A DNA stretch of 22,469 nucleotides from positions 33,994 to 56,462 of the forward strand of contig DAVH01000061.1 of NCBI GenBank assembly GCA_002508545.1, read 5' to 3'. Shown piece by piece: positions 1-7,343 of this stretch (the stretch's first letter is position 1; each line of letters starts with the position of its first letter). Position numbers and translations under genes: made by a program. This stretch comes from Methanomassiliicoccus sp. UBA6. GTDB taxonomy: Archaea; Thermoplasmatota; Thermoplasmata; Methanomassiliicoccales; Methanomassiliicoccaceae. The notes under the pieces were generated by a model. That model did no database searches, had not been told where the DNA came from, and saw only the letters and a list, made by a program, of their open reading frames with translations.

Positions 1-2
1 GG

Positions 3-461
3 CTGGGCTACGAGATCGTCTGCGATGAGGGGTGGAGGACGATGAAGGGCACAGTCATCGGATCGCTCGGAGACCGTTCGATCTCCGCAGAGATCGCTGC
101 CGATCCATCGAGCGGATGGCGGTTGAACGGGGTCCTCGTTCCCGCTACCAAGGGCTGCCTGGACCTGGACCTTTCTTTCACTCCCGGCACCAACCTCATC
201 CCGGTCCGCCGCCTTGACCTGCAGATCGGAAGCGCGGCCCCATCACCGGCGGCATGGCTTTCGTTCCCCGAGCTGGAGCTGGAGCCTCTCGAGCAGACAT
301 ACTGCCGCAAAGACCGGTGGACCTATCATTATTCCGTCAACACGGGATACTCCGTCGATCTAAAAGTGAACGGATCCGGTTTCGTAACCCATTACCCGGG
401 CCGGTGGAAGTCGGTTGCAGAGGCACCGCGGCGTGCGGCCGGCCCTTCCGTCGGGCATTGA
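3..461 (+). CDS. Putative glycolipid-binding family protein, 5' truncated by window edge
   Basis: The reading frame is open from the first bases of the window, so the N-terminus is missing; the ATG at 42 is probably internal because the residues before it (LGYEIVCDEGWRT) fit the family. The visible 152 residues show the pattern of the putative glycolipid-binding family (PF06475): a repeated beta-strand layout with 'GDRSISAEI', a central 'CLDLDLSFTPGTNLIPVRRL', and a C-terminal 'NTGYSVDLKVNGSGFVTHYP' followed by GRW. The molecular role of this family is not well established; the name comes from distant structural similarity. No signal peptide can be judged because the start is absent. It ends 13 nt before the stop of the convergent glycosylase-like gene. 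The family is commoner in bacteria than archaea, so lateral acquisition is possible. The family call comes from remembered pattern, not a search. Confidence 0.72.
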   Translation: MGYEIVCDEGWRTMKGTVIGSLGDRSISAEIAADPSSGWRLNGVLVPATKGCLDLDLSFTPGTNLIPVRRLDLQIGSAAPSPAAWLSFPELELEPLEQTYCRKDRWTYHYSVNTGYSVDLKVNGSGFVTHYPGRWKSVAEAPRRAAGPSVGH

Positions 462-474
462 TCCTTGGTCAATC

Positions 475-1260
475 CTATCGCCTGGCCGAACGAGCGTTTC
501 CCAGGACCTCCTGTATGCGCTTGATCTCGAGGCCCTGGATCTCATCCACCGACATCTTGCCGCCGCTCTTTATGATCTTGACCACCTCGCTGGACGGGTT
601 GGTGAACACGAACAGGTTGATCGTCTTCGACGTGCCGTCCTTGAACCTGTGCTTGTAGGTGATGGGCAGCTTGGATGCCTGCATGAACTCGCTGATGCTC
701 AGCTCCTGATCGATGTCCTGGCCGTCCAGGGCGTGAAGGCATAGCTCCAAGGCATACTTACCGAAGGCGAGAACGTTCAGCTCGGCTCTTCCCAGCAGCC
801 TCAGCTCGTCGAGGAAGAACTCCTCGCACCGGGTCGCCGCCTTCCGCCACTCCTTGTTGATGTCCCGGTCGCTCGCCATGGGCACGCACTTCAGCGCGTG
901 GGTCCAGTAGACCCTTCCCTCAGAGGGGTCGAACCCCGAGAATATCTGAACGACCTTGGAGAGTGGGTTGCACCGCTTCAGGTCGTCGGGAGGCCCGCCC
1001 TCCTTGGTCACCCTGGCCAGATTTCGCTCGATCACCTCACTGGTCGACAGTGAGCGAAGCCAGAAGCCAGGTTCCTGGGACACCACCACGAAGTCCACCG
1101 CACGCGGGTCATGGCGGCGGGGAAAGAGGACGGGGAGCTTATCCTTGCTCCTGGGGCACCCGCTGCAGGAGCCCGACGCTCTGGACCTGAGCTCTTTAAA
1201 ATCACTTGCCGGCACATCAGCCACGGGGGCATATCCGAATCTCGGATAAATTGGTTTCAC
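475..1260 (-). CDS. Divergent Fe-S-type uracil-DNA glycosylase superfamily protein
   Basis: Members of this superfamily remove uracil or other damaged bases from DNA. Visible features (numbered from the GTG at 1260): C32-x2-C35, then C125 in 'HALKCVPM' and C145 in 'ATRCEEF', the spacing of the four 4Fe-4S cysteines of family 4/5 glycosylases. Motif A appears as 'VVVSQEPG' (residues 58-65) where the family usually has GEAPG or GEGPG, and the C-terminal HPS motif appears as 'FTNPSSE' (219-225) with Asn for His. 'ELNVLAFGKYAL' matches the third core strand. The altered motifs make catalytic activity uncertain. The start is also uncertain: GTG at 1260 gives 261 residues, but a TATA-like AATTTATC lies at 1245-1252 inside that frame and would fit a leaderless GTG at 1224. 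It is convergent with the preceding gene and divergent from the hydrolase. Confidence 0.75.
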   Translation of the reverse strand: MKPIYPRFGYAPVADVPASDFKELRSRASGSCSGCPRSKDKLPVLFPRRHDPRAVDFVVVSQEPGFWLRSLSTSEVIERNLARVTKEGGPPDDLKRCNPLSKVVQIFSGFDPSEGRVYWTHALKCVPMASDRDINKEWRKAATRCEEFFLDELRLLGRAELNVLAFGKYALELCLHALDGQDIDQELSISEFMQASKLPITYKHRFKDGTSKTINLFVFTNPSSEVVKIIKSGGKMSVDEIQGLEIKRIQEVLGNARSARR

Positions 1261-1268
1261 ACCTGGCG

Positions 1269-1325
1269 TTCACGCGAACGTGAAGCGGAAAGGGTGATCC
1301 AAGGGACGCATGATGTGCGCATCCC
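1269..1325. repeat. Two inverted repeats between divergent genes
   Basis: Two dyads sit between the glycosylase-like gene and the hydrolase. The first is TTCACG-CGAA-CGTGAA at 1269-1284, with perfect 6-bp arms. The second runs from GGGACGCA (1303-1310) to TGCG-CA-TCCC (1316-1325), paired except for a 2-nt bulge. They could be operator sites or RNA stems; the sequence alone does not decide. Confidence 0.35.
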
Positions 1326-1435
1326 TGACAAGGTGGGCCGCTCTCCCCTGGTGCCGAATGGTTCCGGATACCGGTATTATTCATCTTGATAGCTGGAGAC
1401 CCGCACCCGTCCCCAGGGATAAGATTATTACCGAA

Positions 1436-1443
1436 TTTTATAC
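1436..1443 (+). promoter_or_regulatory. TATA box for the alpha/beta hydrolase
   Basis: TTTTATAC lies 18-25 nt before the ATG at 1461. This is the normal archaeal TATA position for a transcript that starts at or very near the start codon, and no Shine-Dalgarno sequence is seen, so the mRNA is probably leaderless. Confidence 0.6.
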
Positions 1444-1460
1444 ACACAGAGAATGATACC

Positions 1461-2315
1461 ATGCCAAAACTGAAGCTGAGGGACGGGACAGGTCTTTACT
1501 ATAAAGATTGGGGGAGCGGACAGCCAGTGGTCTTCAGCCATGGCTGGCCGCTGAGCGCCGATGCCTTCGAGGACCAGATGTTCTTCCTGGCGTCGAAAGG
1601 CTACAGATGCATAGCCCACGACCGCCGCGGTCACGGGCGCTCCGATCAGCCCTGGGAGGGGAACGACCTGGACACCTACGCCGACGACCTCTCTGAGCTG
1701 ATCGAGTCGCTTGACCTCAGGGACGCCGTGCTCGTCGGTCACTCGACCGGAGGAGGCGAGGTGGTGAGGTACATCGGCCGTCATGGTACCGGGCGCATAT
1801 CCAAGGCCGTGCTGATAGGTGCCATACCTCCGCTGATGCTAAAGACCCCCTCGAACCCGAGCGGGACCCCGATAGAGGCGTTCGATGCGATCCGCGCAGG
1901 GATCGTTACCGACCGGTCGCAATACTTTAAGGACCTCACGTTGCCGTTCTACGGCTACAATCGACCCGGCGCGAAGGTCTCAGAAGGGGTCCGTGATTCG
2001 TTCTGGCTCCAGAGCATGATGTGCGGTTTCCCCGGCGCCTACTACTGTGTGAAGGCGTTCTCCGAGACCGACCTTACCGAAGACCTCAAGAAGATCGACG
2101 TGCCCACCCTGATCCTTCATGGCGATGATGATCAGATCGTGCCTATCGGCGCATCGGCCATGCTCTCATCCAAGATCGTGAAGGATGCCGTTCTCAAGAT
2201 CTACGAAGGTGCTCCGCATGGCATGTGCACGACCCATAAGCAACAAGTGAACGAGGACCTTCTAGCGTTCCTCAAGAGTGAGACCATCAAGGAAAGGGTG
2301 CCCGTCAGAGCGTGA
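1461..2315 (+). CDS. Alpha/beta hydrolase, non-heme chloroperoxidase-like
   Basis: This 284-residue cytoplasmic enzyme belongs to the haloperoxidase/esterase branch of alpha/beta hydrolases. The family hydrolyses esters and, in the presence of organic acids, can perform peracid-driven halogenation; the native substrate here is unknown. Visible features: oxyanion-hole region 'FSHGWP' (25-30), nucleophile elbow 'GHSTGGGE' with Ser95, catalytic Asp224 in 'HGDDDQIVP', and His253 in 'APHG'. The lid region is of usual length and there is no signal peptide. The frame is open upstream to 1386, but ATG 1461 is chosen because 'MPKLKLRDGTGLYYKDWGSG' matches the typical family N-terminus and a TATA box lies just before it. 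The family is overwhelmingly bacterial, so horizontal transfer is likely, though GC content and codon use look adapted to the neighbours. Confidence 0.9.
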   Translation: MPKLKLRDGTGLYYKDWGSGQPVVFSHGWPLSADAFEDQMFFLASKGYRCIAHDRRGHGRSDQPWEGNDLDTYADDLSELIESLDLRDAVLVGHSTGGGEVVRYIGRHGTGRISKAVLIGAIPPLMLKTPSNPSGTPIEAFDAIRAGIVTDRSQYFKDLTLPFYGYNRPGAKVSEGVRDSFWLQSMMCGFPGAYYCVKAFSETDLTEDLKKIDVPTLILHGDDDQIVPIGASAMLSSKIVKDAVLKIYEGAPHGMCTTHKQQVNEDLLAFLKSETIKERVPVRA

Positions 2316-2336
2316 TAAAGGACCTTATGATAATAT

Positions 2337-2345
2337 AAAAAAGAA
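2337..2345 (-). terminator. U-rich terminator after the exported CARDB-like gene
   Basis: Read on the minus strand, the bases just past the stop at 2365 give TTCTTTTTT. A U-tract shortly after a stop codon is the usual archaeal termination signal. It lies in the 49-nt gap between two convergent genes. Confidence 0.5.
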
Positions 2346-2364
2346 GGGTTTGAAGGGTTTATGC

Positions 2365-3183
2365 CTAGATTCCAGGCAGCCACACAAGGTTCGTCTCCAC
2401 TAGCTCGAAGACGAGGGAGGACTCTCCCTCAGCGGTTTCGTAGCTCGTGGATATCTTGAATATGACCGCGGTCGCCTCATCTATGTACAGGTCGTACACG
2501 AAGTGGTAGAGGCCCTCGTCATAGGTGTAGTTGTAGTGGGACAGGGTCTTGGTGCCCCATGCGGTCGCGACATCCACCTTGTCGATGAAGGTCAGGTTCT
2601 CCAGGTTGTCAGACCACTGCTCGGTGTAGGAGTGCTCGTAGGTCCCGTTGATGCCCGGGAAGCCGTCGTAGGTCTCCTTGATGGTGTACCTGGTGGCGTT
2701 AGCGGACATGACCTCGCTCGACCAGTAGGCATCGATATCCGTGTCGGTCTCGGCATCATACCCGGTGATGTGCCACTTCATGAAATCCCCGACAACGTAC
2801 CTGTCGAGGCAGTCAAAGGTGGTATTGGTGTTATCGACCCTAACGACCGAGGTGCCCACGGCGCCACCAACGAAGCCGAGCTCGACGGTGGTCGTGCTGC
2901 CCGCAGCGAGACTGATAAGGGTGCGGTTGACCTGGACCCCATCGAGGAAGAGCCGGACCTCGTAGTCCCCGTCTGCCGTTCCATTGTTCTTCATGCCGAT
3001 CGATGCGAACAAAGACTGGCCCGTCACCACCTTCTGATTGCTCAAGGTGAGGGACGTCACCTCAAAGTGCGCCTTCTTGACCTTATCTGCTTCCCCTTGG
3101 TTGCTCAGTAGCAAGGCTGCGCCTGCGATAGAGGCGACCAGTACTACTGCGACCACTCCAATGATTAGGTACTTGTTCGACAT
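2365..3183 (-). CDS. Membrane-anchored exported protein with CARDB-like and GD(F/Y)M domains
   Basis: The 272-residue protein begins with a signal anchor (residues 5-27, 'YLIIGVVAVVLVASIAGAAL') and has no further TM segment, so the rest should lie outside the cell. Residues about 40-115 resemble a CARDB/Ig-like beta domain: 'VTGQSLFASIGMKNNGTADG', then 'LDGVQVNRTLISLAAGSTTT'. Residues about 131-266 form a second beta-rich domain starting 'VVGDFMKWHI' and ending 'FELVETN'; a related domain occurs in the exported protein at 6652-7308. Several NxT/NxS sequons could be N-glycosylated. CARDB domains usually mediate adhesion or assembly. A TATA-like TTTAATATA (minus strand, 3196-3204) precedes the ATG at 3183, but it sits closer than ideal for that start. 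Function unknown. Confidence 0.82.
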   Translation of the reverse strand: MSNKYLIIGVVAVVLVASIAGAALLLSNQGEADKVKKAHFEVTSLTLSNQKVVTGQSLFASIGMKNNGTADGDYEVRLFLDGVQVNRTLISLAAGSTTTVELGFVGGAVGTSVVRVDNTNTTFDCLDRYVVGDFMKWHITGYDAETDTDIDAYWSSEVMSANATRYTIKETYDGFPGINGTYEHSYTEQWSDNLENLTFIDKVDVATAWGTKTLSHYNYTYDEGLYHFVYDLYIDEATAVIFKISTSYETAEGESSLVFELVETNLVWLPGI

Positions 3184-3346
3184 TATATCCCGCGCTATAT
3201 TAAAGATTCAACAGATAAAACTGACGTCTTTTCGAAGTCCGCACCCTATAAGGTGGCTTGGCAATTTTACTCATTTATGGGGAACAATAAGCAATAAGCA
3301 TCATTCGTATGCGCCAGCTTACTTGGCGATGGTCAGGCAGGACCCT

Positions 3347-4513
3347 TCATGAATGCATGCCCGTTTCGTCGATGGGTATGGAAAAATAGAACGTAGACCC
3401 GCATCCTAACTCTGATTGCACCCAAATGTGCCCTCCATGCCTCTCCACGATCTTCTTCGCGATGGCCAGCCCGATGCCCGTGCCGGGGTACTCGTCTTGG
3501 GTGTGCAGGCGCTGGAACATCTTGAAGATCCTTTCGTACTGGTCCTCGGGGATGCCTATTCCGTTGTCCTGGACCGAGAACACCCATTCAGGCCCCTTCA
3601 GTTCTGCCGAGACGTGGACCCTAGGGTTCTCCCCCCGTCTGTATTTAACGGCGTTGCTGATGAGGTTCTGTAGCAATTGGTGCATCTGGATGCTGTCAGC
3701 GGTGATCGTGGGGAGAGAGTCATGAGTGACCAGGGCGACAGCCCCGTCGAGTGAGACCCTCAAACTTCCCAGCACCTGCTCGAGCACCTGGCCCATGTCC
3801 ACCGACTCGGTTGGCCGCCCCACTCTCTTGACGCGGGAGTACTCGAGAAGGTCGTCGATCAGCCGGGACATCCTGTTGGCACCGTCAACTGCGAAGTGGA
3901 TGTATTCGTACGCCTTCTCGTCCAGGACCTTTCCCTTGTACCTCTTCTCCAGGAGCATCAGGTAATTCGTGACCATCCGCAGTGGCTCCCTCAGGTCATG
4001 GGATGCGATGTAGGCGAAATTCTCTAGCTCCTCGTTCCTTCTCTTGAGCTCTTCGGAATACTCGTTCAGAGCGGCCTCTGTCCTCTTCACCTCCGTGACA
4101 TCCCTTCCCAGGCCGATGATCCCGATGGGTTCCCCGCTCTCGTCCCTCAGCAGCGTGCTGGTTATCGAGGCGGTAAAAATGGTGCCGTCGCGGCGCTGGA
4201 ACGTTATCTCCCCTTTCCAATGGCCAGTATTGTTGAATTCCTCAACGATCTCCAGGCCCATTTCCGCCCCTACTCTCGGGACGACCGTGTCGAATATGCT
4301 CTTTCCCAGGGCCTCCTCCTTTGTTACCTGAGTAAGGATCTCGGTCTGCTTGTTCCAAAAGACGATGTCCCCGTCAAGATTCGTGATGATTATGGCGTCA
4401 CTAACCTGATCGAAAATCGATGTCTGCAACTGGGCCAGGTCACTGAGATCGACGGAACTCTTCGTTCCTTTCCCGCTCATAGCCTCTTTTTCAGGCCTCT
4501 GGGCATTTGGCAC
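3347..4513 (-). CDS. Soluble PAS-domain sensor histidine kinase
   Basis: This kinase would autophosphorylate on a histidine and pass the phosphate to a response regulator. It has no TM segment, so the signal is sensed in the cytoplasm. Domain order (from GTG 4513): PAS/PAC about 28-148 ('DAIIITNLDGDIVFWNKQTE', then 'GIIGLGRDVTE'), a short coiled linker, HisKA with His172 in 'ASHDLREPLR', and HATPase with N box 'NLISNAVKYR' (283-292), G1 'DNGIGIP' (316-322), F box 'FKMFQRL' and G2 'GTGIGLAIAKK' (344-354). Everything needed for activity is present. The start may instead be the ATG at 4480, which follows AAAGAGG; an AT-rich TATA-like stretch at about 4541-4551 would put the transcript start near the GTG. 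No response regulator lies in the window, so it is an orphan kinase. Confidence 0.92.
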   Translation of the reverse strand: MPNAQRPEKEAMSGKGTKSSVDLSDLAQLQTSIFDQVSDAIIITNLDGDIVFWNKQTEILTQVTKEEALGKSIFDTVVPRVGAEMGLEIVEEFNNTGHWKGEITFQRRDGTIFTASITSTLLRDESGEPIGIIGLGRDVTEVKRTEAALNEYSEELKRRNEELENFAYIASHDLREPLRMVTNYLMLLEKRYKGKVLDEKAYEYIHFAVDGANRMSRLIDDLLEYSRVKRVGRPTESVDMGQVLEQVLGSLRVSLDGAVALVTHDSLPTITADSIQMHQLLQNLISNAVKYRRGENPRVHVSAELKGPEWVFSVQDNGIGIPEDQYERIFKMFQRLHTQDEYPGTGIGLAIAKKIVERHGGHIWVQSELGCGSTFYFSIPIDETGMHS

Positions 4514-4593
4514 GAGTTAGTTCTTTTGCACTATGATGTAAAAATATTATCGATTTTTCCACCTCAGGCTGTCAACATAGGAAGTATAGGATT

Positions 4594-4621
4594 GCGGCGA
4601 CCGAGGCGATTTGGTCGCCGC
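4594..4621 (-). repeat. Perfect 9-bp hairpin downstream of the DUF5654 gene
   Basis: GCGGCGACC (4594-4602) and GGTCGCCGC (4613-4621) are exact inverted repeats around a 10-nt loop. The hairpin lies 42 nt past the stop of the DUF5654 gene and before the kinase promoter. No U-tract follows directly, so it may be a 3'-end stabilising stem rather than a terminator. Confidence 0.45.
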
Positions 4622-4662
4622 CATGCGGCGATCGCTGAGTGCAACTCCGATGAGAGGAGCGC

Positions 4663-4923
4663 CTAAAGCGGCCGCTTGAACTTGACTCCAAGTCTCCCCA
4701 TCGCCCGTCCGATTATCACCACGGCAATGACCGCGATTATCGTGATGACGATCGCGTAGATGAACTCGCCCATCAGTGAGTTGTCCGGGCCCAGTAGCTC
4801 CGTGACCGCATGCTGGATGGCCTGATTCCATGCCAGGCCAGCGACGAAAGCGAACGCTGCGGTCATCAAGGCTGCTACCGCGCGAAGAACCTCAGCTCGT
4901 AGTTCTGCCTTTTCATCAGCCAT
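4663..4923 (-). CDS. DUF5654 family small membrane protein
   Basis: The 86-residue protein has a charged N-terminus ('MADEKAELRAEVLRAVAAL'), a first hydrophobic segment around 18-32 containing 'FVAGLAWNQAIQ', and a second at about 52-72 ('FIYAIVITIIAVIAVVIIG'), ending in basic residues 'RLGVKFKRPL'. The 'LAWNxAIQ' core, the 'LLG' linker and the long second helix match what I recall of DUF5654, a widespread archaeal and bacterial two-TM family of unknown function. The ATG at 4923 is the natural start. A T-rich TATA-like element (GGTTTTTATC on the minus strand, about 4932-4941) precedes it closely. No partner gene reveals its role. Confidence 0.82.
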   Translation of the reverse strand: MADEKAELRAEVLRAVAALMTAAFAFVAGLAWNQAIQHAVTELLGPDNSLMGEFIYAIVITIIAVIAVVIIGRAMGRLGVKFKRPL

Positions 4924-5114
4924 ATGGATCAGATAAAAACCGGGGCGATGATTACTTCAAGCTTGCACGCAAAAAGATTAGTGGAGCGATGAGGGCCCAC
5001 CCATCGGTATGCCATGGGCGAGCAGGCTGAGGATGAGCCTGCCTCGTCGCTGAGGGATGACCAATTTCCAAACAAAATGCCGCAGCCTTTTCTCCTGGAA
5101 TATTCCTGATCCGC

Positions 5115-5618
5115 TCAAGTCGTTATCAGGAGCGCGGCGGGCAATAGTGACATGAAGAAGATGAGGAAGGTGTAGTTGGGCAGGTTCCTGAACACGCAGG
5201 ACGTACCTGCGTTCTGCACGAAAAGTGCTATCGAGATCATTCCCATGCTGAACAGCTCTATGCCCACGGGCATGATGGATGCGGTCGTGCCCGAATTGAC
5301 GTATCTCGACAGGTTTATTGATGCCAGGCCCAACACGATGAGCTCCGCGCCAGCGGCCAGCGGGAGCAGGCGGAACCTCGAAAGATAGGCACATGGGACC
5401 AGCCCTGGGCGAATCTCAAGCAAGCTTAGGGCCACGAGGCAGATGCTGAGTGTGATGATCAAAAGGATGATGGCGAGGACCGTTTCCTTCGATAGTATGC
5501 CGAGCCCCTCGAATCCGATCGGTCGAACGGAGCTTGAGGCGATGACAAGTTGGAAGGTGAGGACTACGCCCGTTATGACTATGAACAAATCGAGCGCGTT
5601 CCGCCACTTTGCTATCAT
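5115..5618 (-). CDS. Five-TM membrane protein of unknown function
   Basis: I do not recognise this 167-residue protein. It has five probable TM helices at about 11-29, 48-69, 84-104, 114-135 and 148-167, with very short loops and few charged residues ('RPGLVPCAYLSRFRLLP' between TM2 and TM3 is the most basic loop and is probably cytoplasmic). No catalytic motif is visible. The start is the ATG at 5618. A purine-rich stretch (GAGGATGAGGAATAAGG) lies upstream and may aid ribosome binding. Codon use is intermediate between its GC-rich neighbours and the AT-rich gene upstream. It lies in a same-strand run of envelope genes, so a structural or transport role at the membrane is possible but not shown. 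Confidence 0.7.
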   Translation of the reverse strand: MIAKWRNALDLFIVITGVVLTFQLVIASSSVRPIGFEGLGILSKETVLAIILLIITLSICLVALSLLEIRPGLVPCAYLSRFRLLPLAAGAELIVLGLASINLSRYVNSGTTASIMPVGIELFSMGMISIALFVQNAGTSCVFRNLPNYTFLIFFMSLLPAALLITT

Positions 5619-5707
5619 TAGATCCGCCCTTATTCCTCATCCTCAGAATGCTTGTATGGAGCATGTTGTCTCTGGATGCATATGGAAAAGGAAGAAGGTT
5701 TGTCGGC

Positions 5708-6208
5708 CTAGTCAACCGACTGAGCCGAGATATCGAAAGACACCTTACCGAGGTCCATGGCATTCTCAGTGGGCATTATTCGTACGTTAATCACATCATT
5801 TTGGGTGCTGTCTTGAATTCTGATAGTTCCAGTCGACCAGGCCCCAGGGGAGGTTTCACTAAGAATCGCTCCCGTGGTTCCAGTTAATGTGACCACGAAA
5901 TCCAGCGATTCGATAACTCCATGTTGCGCAGTAGCGACAACAAATATACTATATGATATCTCAGATTCTCCATGGAAATTGTATTCAACAGGAATAGTAA
6001 TCTCATATGGAGTATCGGCCTTAAAGAAATCTGAATCATCCCATTCATTCTTAGTAGGCTCCCCAAGCGACACTTCCTGGGGATTCCTTTGTGCAGTGCT
6101 CTGGGTCGACCATGTTATCGCAGCAGCAATCATAAAAGTCGCCAGGCATATTACGCCAAGAACGGTCAGTAAGCTAGCTCCTCCTATCTTTGAACCTCTC
6201 ATGCTCAT
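5708..6208 (-). CDS. AT-rich exported protein of unknown function, pilin-like N-terminus possible
   Basis: The 166-residue protein starts with a short basic segment, then a hydrophobic stretch at about 8-31 ('KIGGASLLTVLGVICLATFM'), then a soluble beta-rich, low-charge region. The 'RGSKIGGASLL' start could be a signal anchor or a class III (prepilin-like) signal, but the consensus is weak. The remaining sequence ('YEITIPVEYNFHGESEISYS', later 'GAWSTGTIRIQDSTQNDVIN') looks like one beta-sandwich domain. I do not recognise the family. By hand count, 5881-6060 has 68 G or C of 180 (38%), far below neighbouring genes; for comparison 9301-9420 has 83 of 120 (69%). This points to recent acquisition or relaxed composition. 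The ATG at 6208 is the only plausible start. Confidence 0.68.
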   Translation of the reverse strand: MSMRGSKIGGASLLTVLGVICLATFMIAAAITWSTQSTAQRNPQEVSLGEPTKNEWDDSDFFKADTPYEITIPVEYNFHGESEISYSIFVVATAQHGVIESLDFVVTLTGTTGAILSETSPGAWSTGTIRIQDSTQNDVINVRIMPTENAMDLGKVSFDISAQSVD

Positions 6209-6651
6209 GTTATCACTTTTTATTCAAAGACACATTGATTGATGGATTTGGCCGTCCAGGTCACTTAGAAAATAAAACCAATGCGTTTGATGAATTATTC
6301 TTGATAATAAAATTAGATAACAATAACAACTCAATTGGCCCTTTTCTTACCTTGTTTACTTAATGCGGGTAAAAGCCAGGAATGCGGACCGCTCGACCCG
6401 GCAACCGGATCGATGCATCCATCAAGGTGGTCAGGAAGCTGATAATAACAAAGAGATTATCAGAAAAAAAGAAAAGGCACAAGCCCTTGATTGGGTGATT
6501 GCAACCCTTCTTATGGGGGGTTACGCGAGGCGATCGTTACACATCTCTATGCAGCCCGAGAGATACCGATGCCGACCTAGATGATCATCAAGGGCATGAT
6601 GCGACAGACCTGAGCTCCTTGAGGAAAAAGGTAAGACAGGGCTCGGGACGC
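6209..6651. other. 443-nt intergenic stretch, AT-rich, with minus-strand U-tracts
   Basis: No convincing gene lies here. Open frames (for example 6363-6584 on the plus strand) lack a plausible protein sequence. Bases 6280-6360 are very AT-rich and abut the start of the AT-rich exported gene, so its promoter should lie here, though I cannot pick one TATA box with confidence. On the minus strand, U-tracts follow the gene ending at 6652: five Us at 6625-6629 and a longer tract (TTTTCTTTTTTT) at 6464-6475. Confidence 0.5.
6464..6475 (-). terminator. Long U-rich tract, probable terminator on the minus strand
   Basis: On the minus strand this reads TTTTCTTTTTTT. It lies about 180 nt past the stop of the exported-protein gene at 6652; a shorter five-U tract at 6625-6629 may end transcription earlier. 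No minus-strand gene lies between the two. Confidence 0.4.
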
Positions 6652-7308
6652 TCAGGCCCTGTCACCGTTCTTGATGGCGTTAATGTTGGTTTCCGTGAGC
6701 AGGGTCGTGCTGACCGAATCGACGTCCGGGTTACTGGGGTCGGTTATGGTGACCACCCACTTGTAAACCATCTTGGTGTCCTTTCCCACATAGTAGTCGG
6801 TCACGGTGGTCATGGACCCCTCCGTCTCGGTCAGGCGCCAGTGCTCAACCTGCTTGTTACCGATGGGTGTGGACAGGGTTTCGGTGCCGATCAAGGTGCC
6901 CTTCGAATAATTGTCATCGACCGCGCCGGTGCCCAGGCCGTCATCAAGACTGGCCCGGACCGTGGTCGTGTAGTTAAAGATGTCAGAGGTGACCCGGATG
7001 GTCACATCGTAGCCCGTGGAGTCAAGGTTGGATATCTCCCACCTCATGGTAGTGTTCATCCACGCGATGCTGGACTCAGAGGTCGTCCTCAGCTCCATGT
7101 AGTCCCCGTTCGCCAGATTGTCCAGGCCCGAGCCCTTGTCATTCTGGTCATCGGTATCGGAATCGTCGTCCCTATCCGATCCCCCATTGTTCATTAACAG
7201 TACGGCTCCCGTCACCGACGCGATCGCTACCGCCGCGACGATGATCAAAGCGATGAGCATTTTCGGAATGCCCCTTCTGGGAATGTCAGGTTGATCAGGG
7301 ATTGTCAT
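6652..7308 (-). CDS. Membrane-anchored exported protein, paralogue of the 2365-3183 C-terminal domain
   Basis: The 218-residue protein has a short basic N-terminus ('IPRRGIPK'), one TM helix at about 17-39, an acidic low-complexity linker (42-60, 'GGSDRDDDSDTDDQNDKGSG'), and a beta-rich domain at about 67-209. That domain shares a motif series with residues 131-266 of the protein at 2365-3183: GD(Y/F)M at the start, 'GTETLS' against 'GTKTLS', 'DYYVGKDTKMVYKW' against 'DLYIDEATAVIFKI', and a final L-x-ETN. It lacks the CARDB-like domain and instead has the acidic tether. It should be anchored in the membrane with the domain outside. The ATG at 7308 is preceded by a TATA-like element and a palindrome. 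Function unknown. Confidence 0.8.
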   Translation of the reverse strand: MTIPDQPDIPRRGIPKMLIALIIVAAVAIASVTGAVLLMNNGGSDRDDDSDTDDQNDKGSGLDNLANGDYMELRTTSESSIAWMNTTMRWEISNLDSTGYDVTIRVTSDIFNYTTTVRASLDDGLGTGAVDDNYSKGTLIGTETLSTPIGNKQVEHWRLTETEGSMTTVTDYYVGKDTKMVYKWVVTITDPSNPDVDSVSTTLLTETNINAIKNGDRA

Positions 7309-7343
7309 CTTTATCGCCTTAGATAATGTCTTGAACCCCGCCC

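Noticed and set aside
4626..4634. GCGATCGC octamer next to a hairpin
   Set aside because: It resembles the cyanobacterial HIP1 repeat, but one copy in GC-rich DNA is expected by chance.
6363..6584. Small plus-strand frame in the intergenic gap
   Set aside because: The translated sequence has no protein-like pattern, and it runs through the U-tract region used by minus-strand transcripts.
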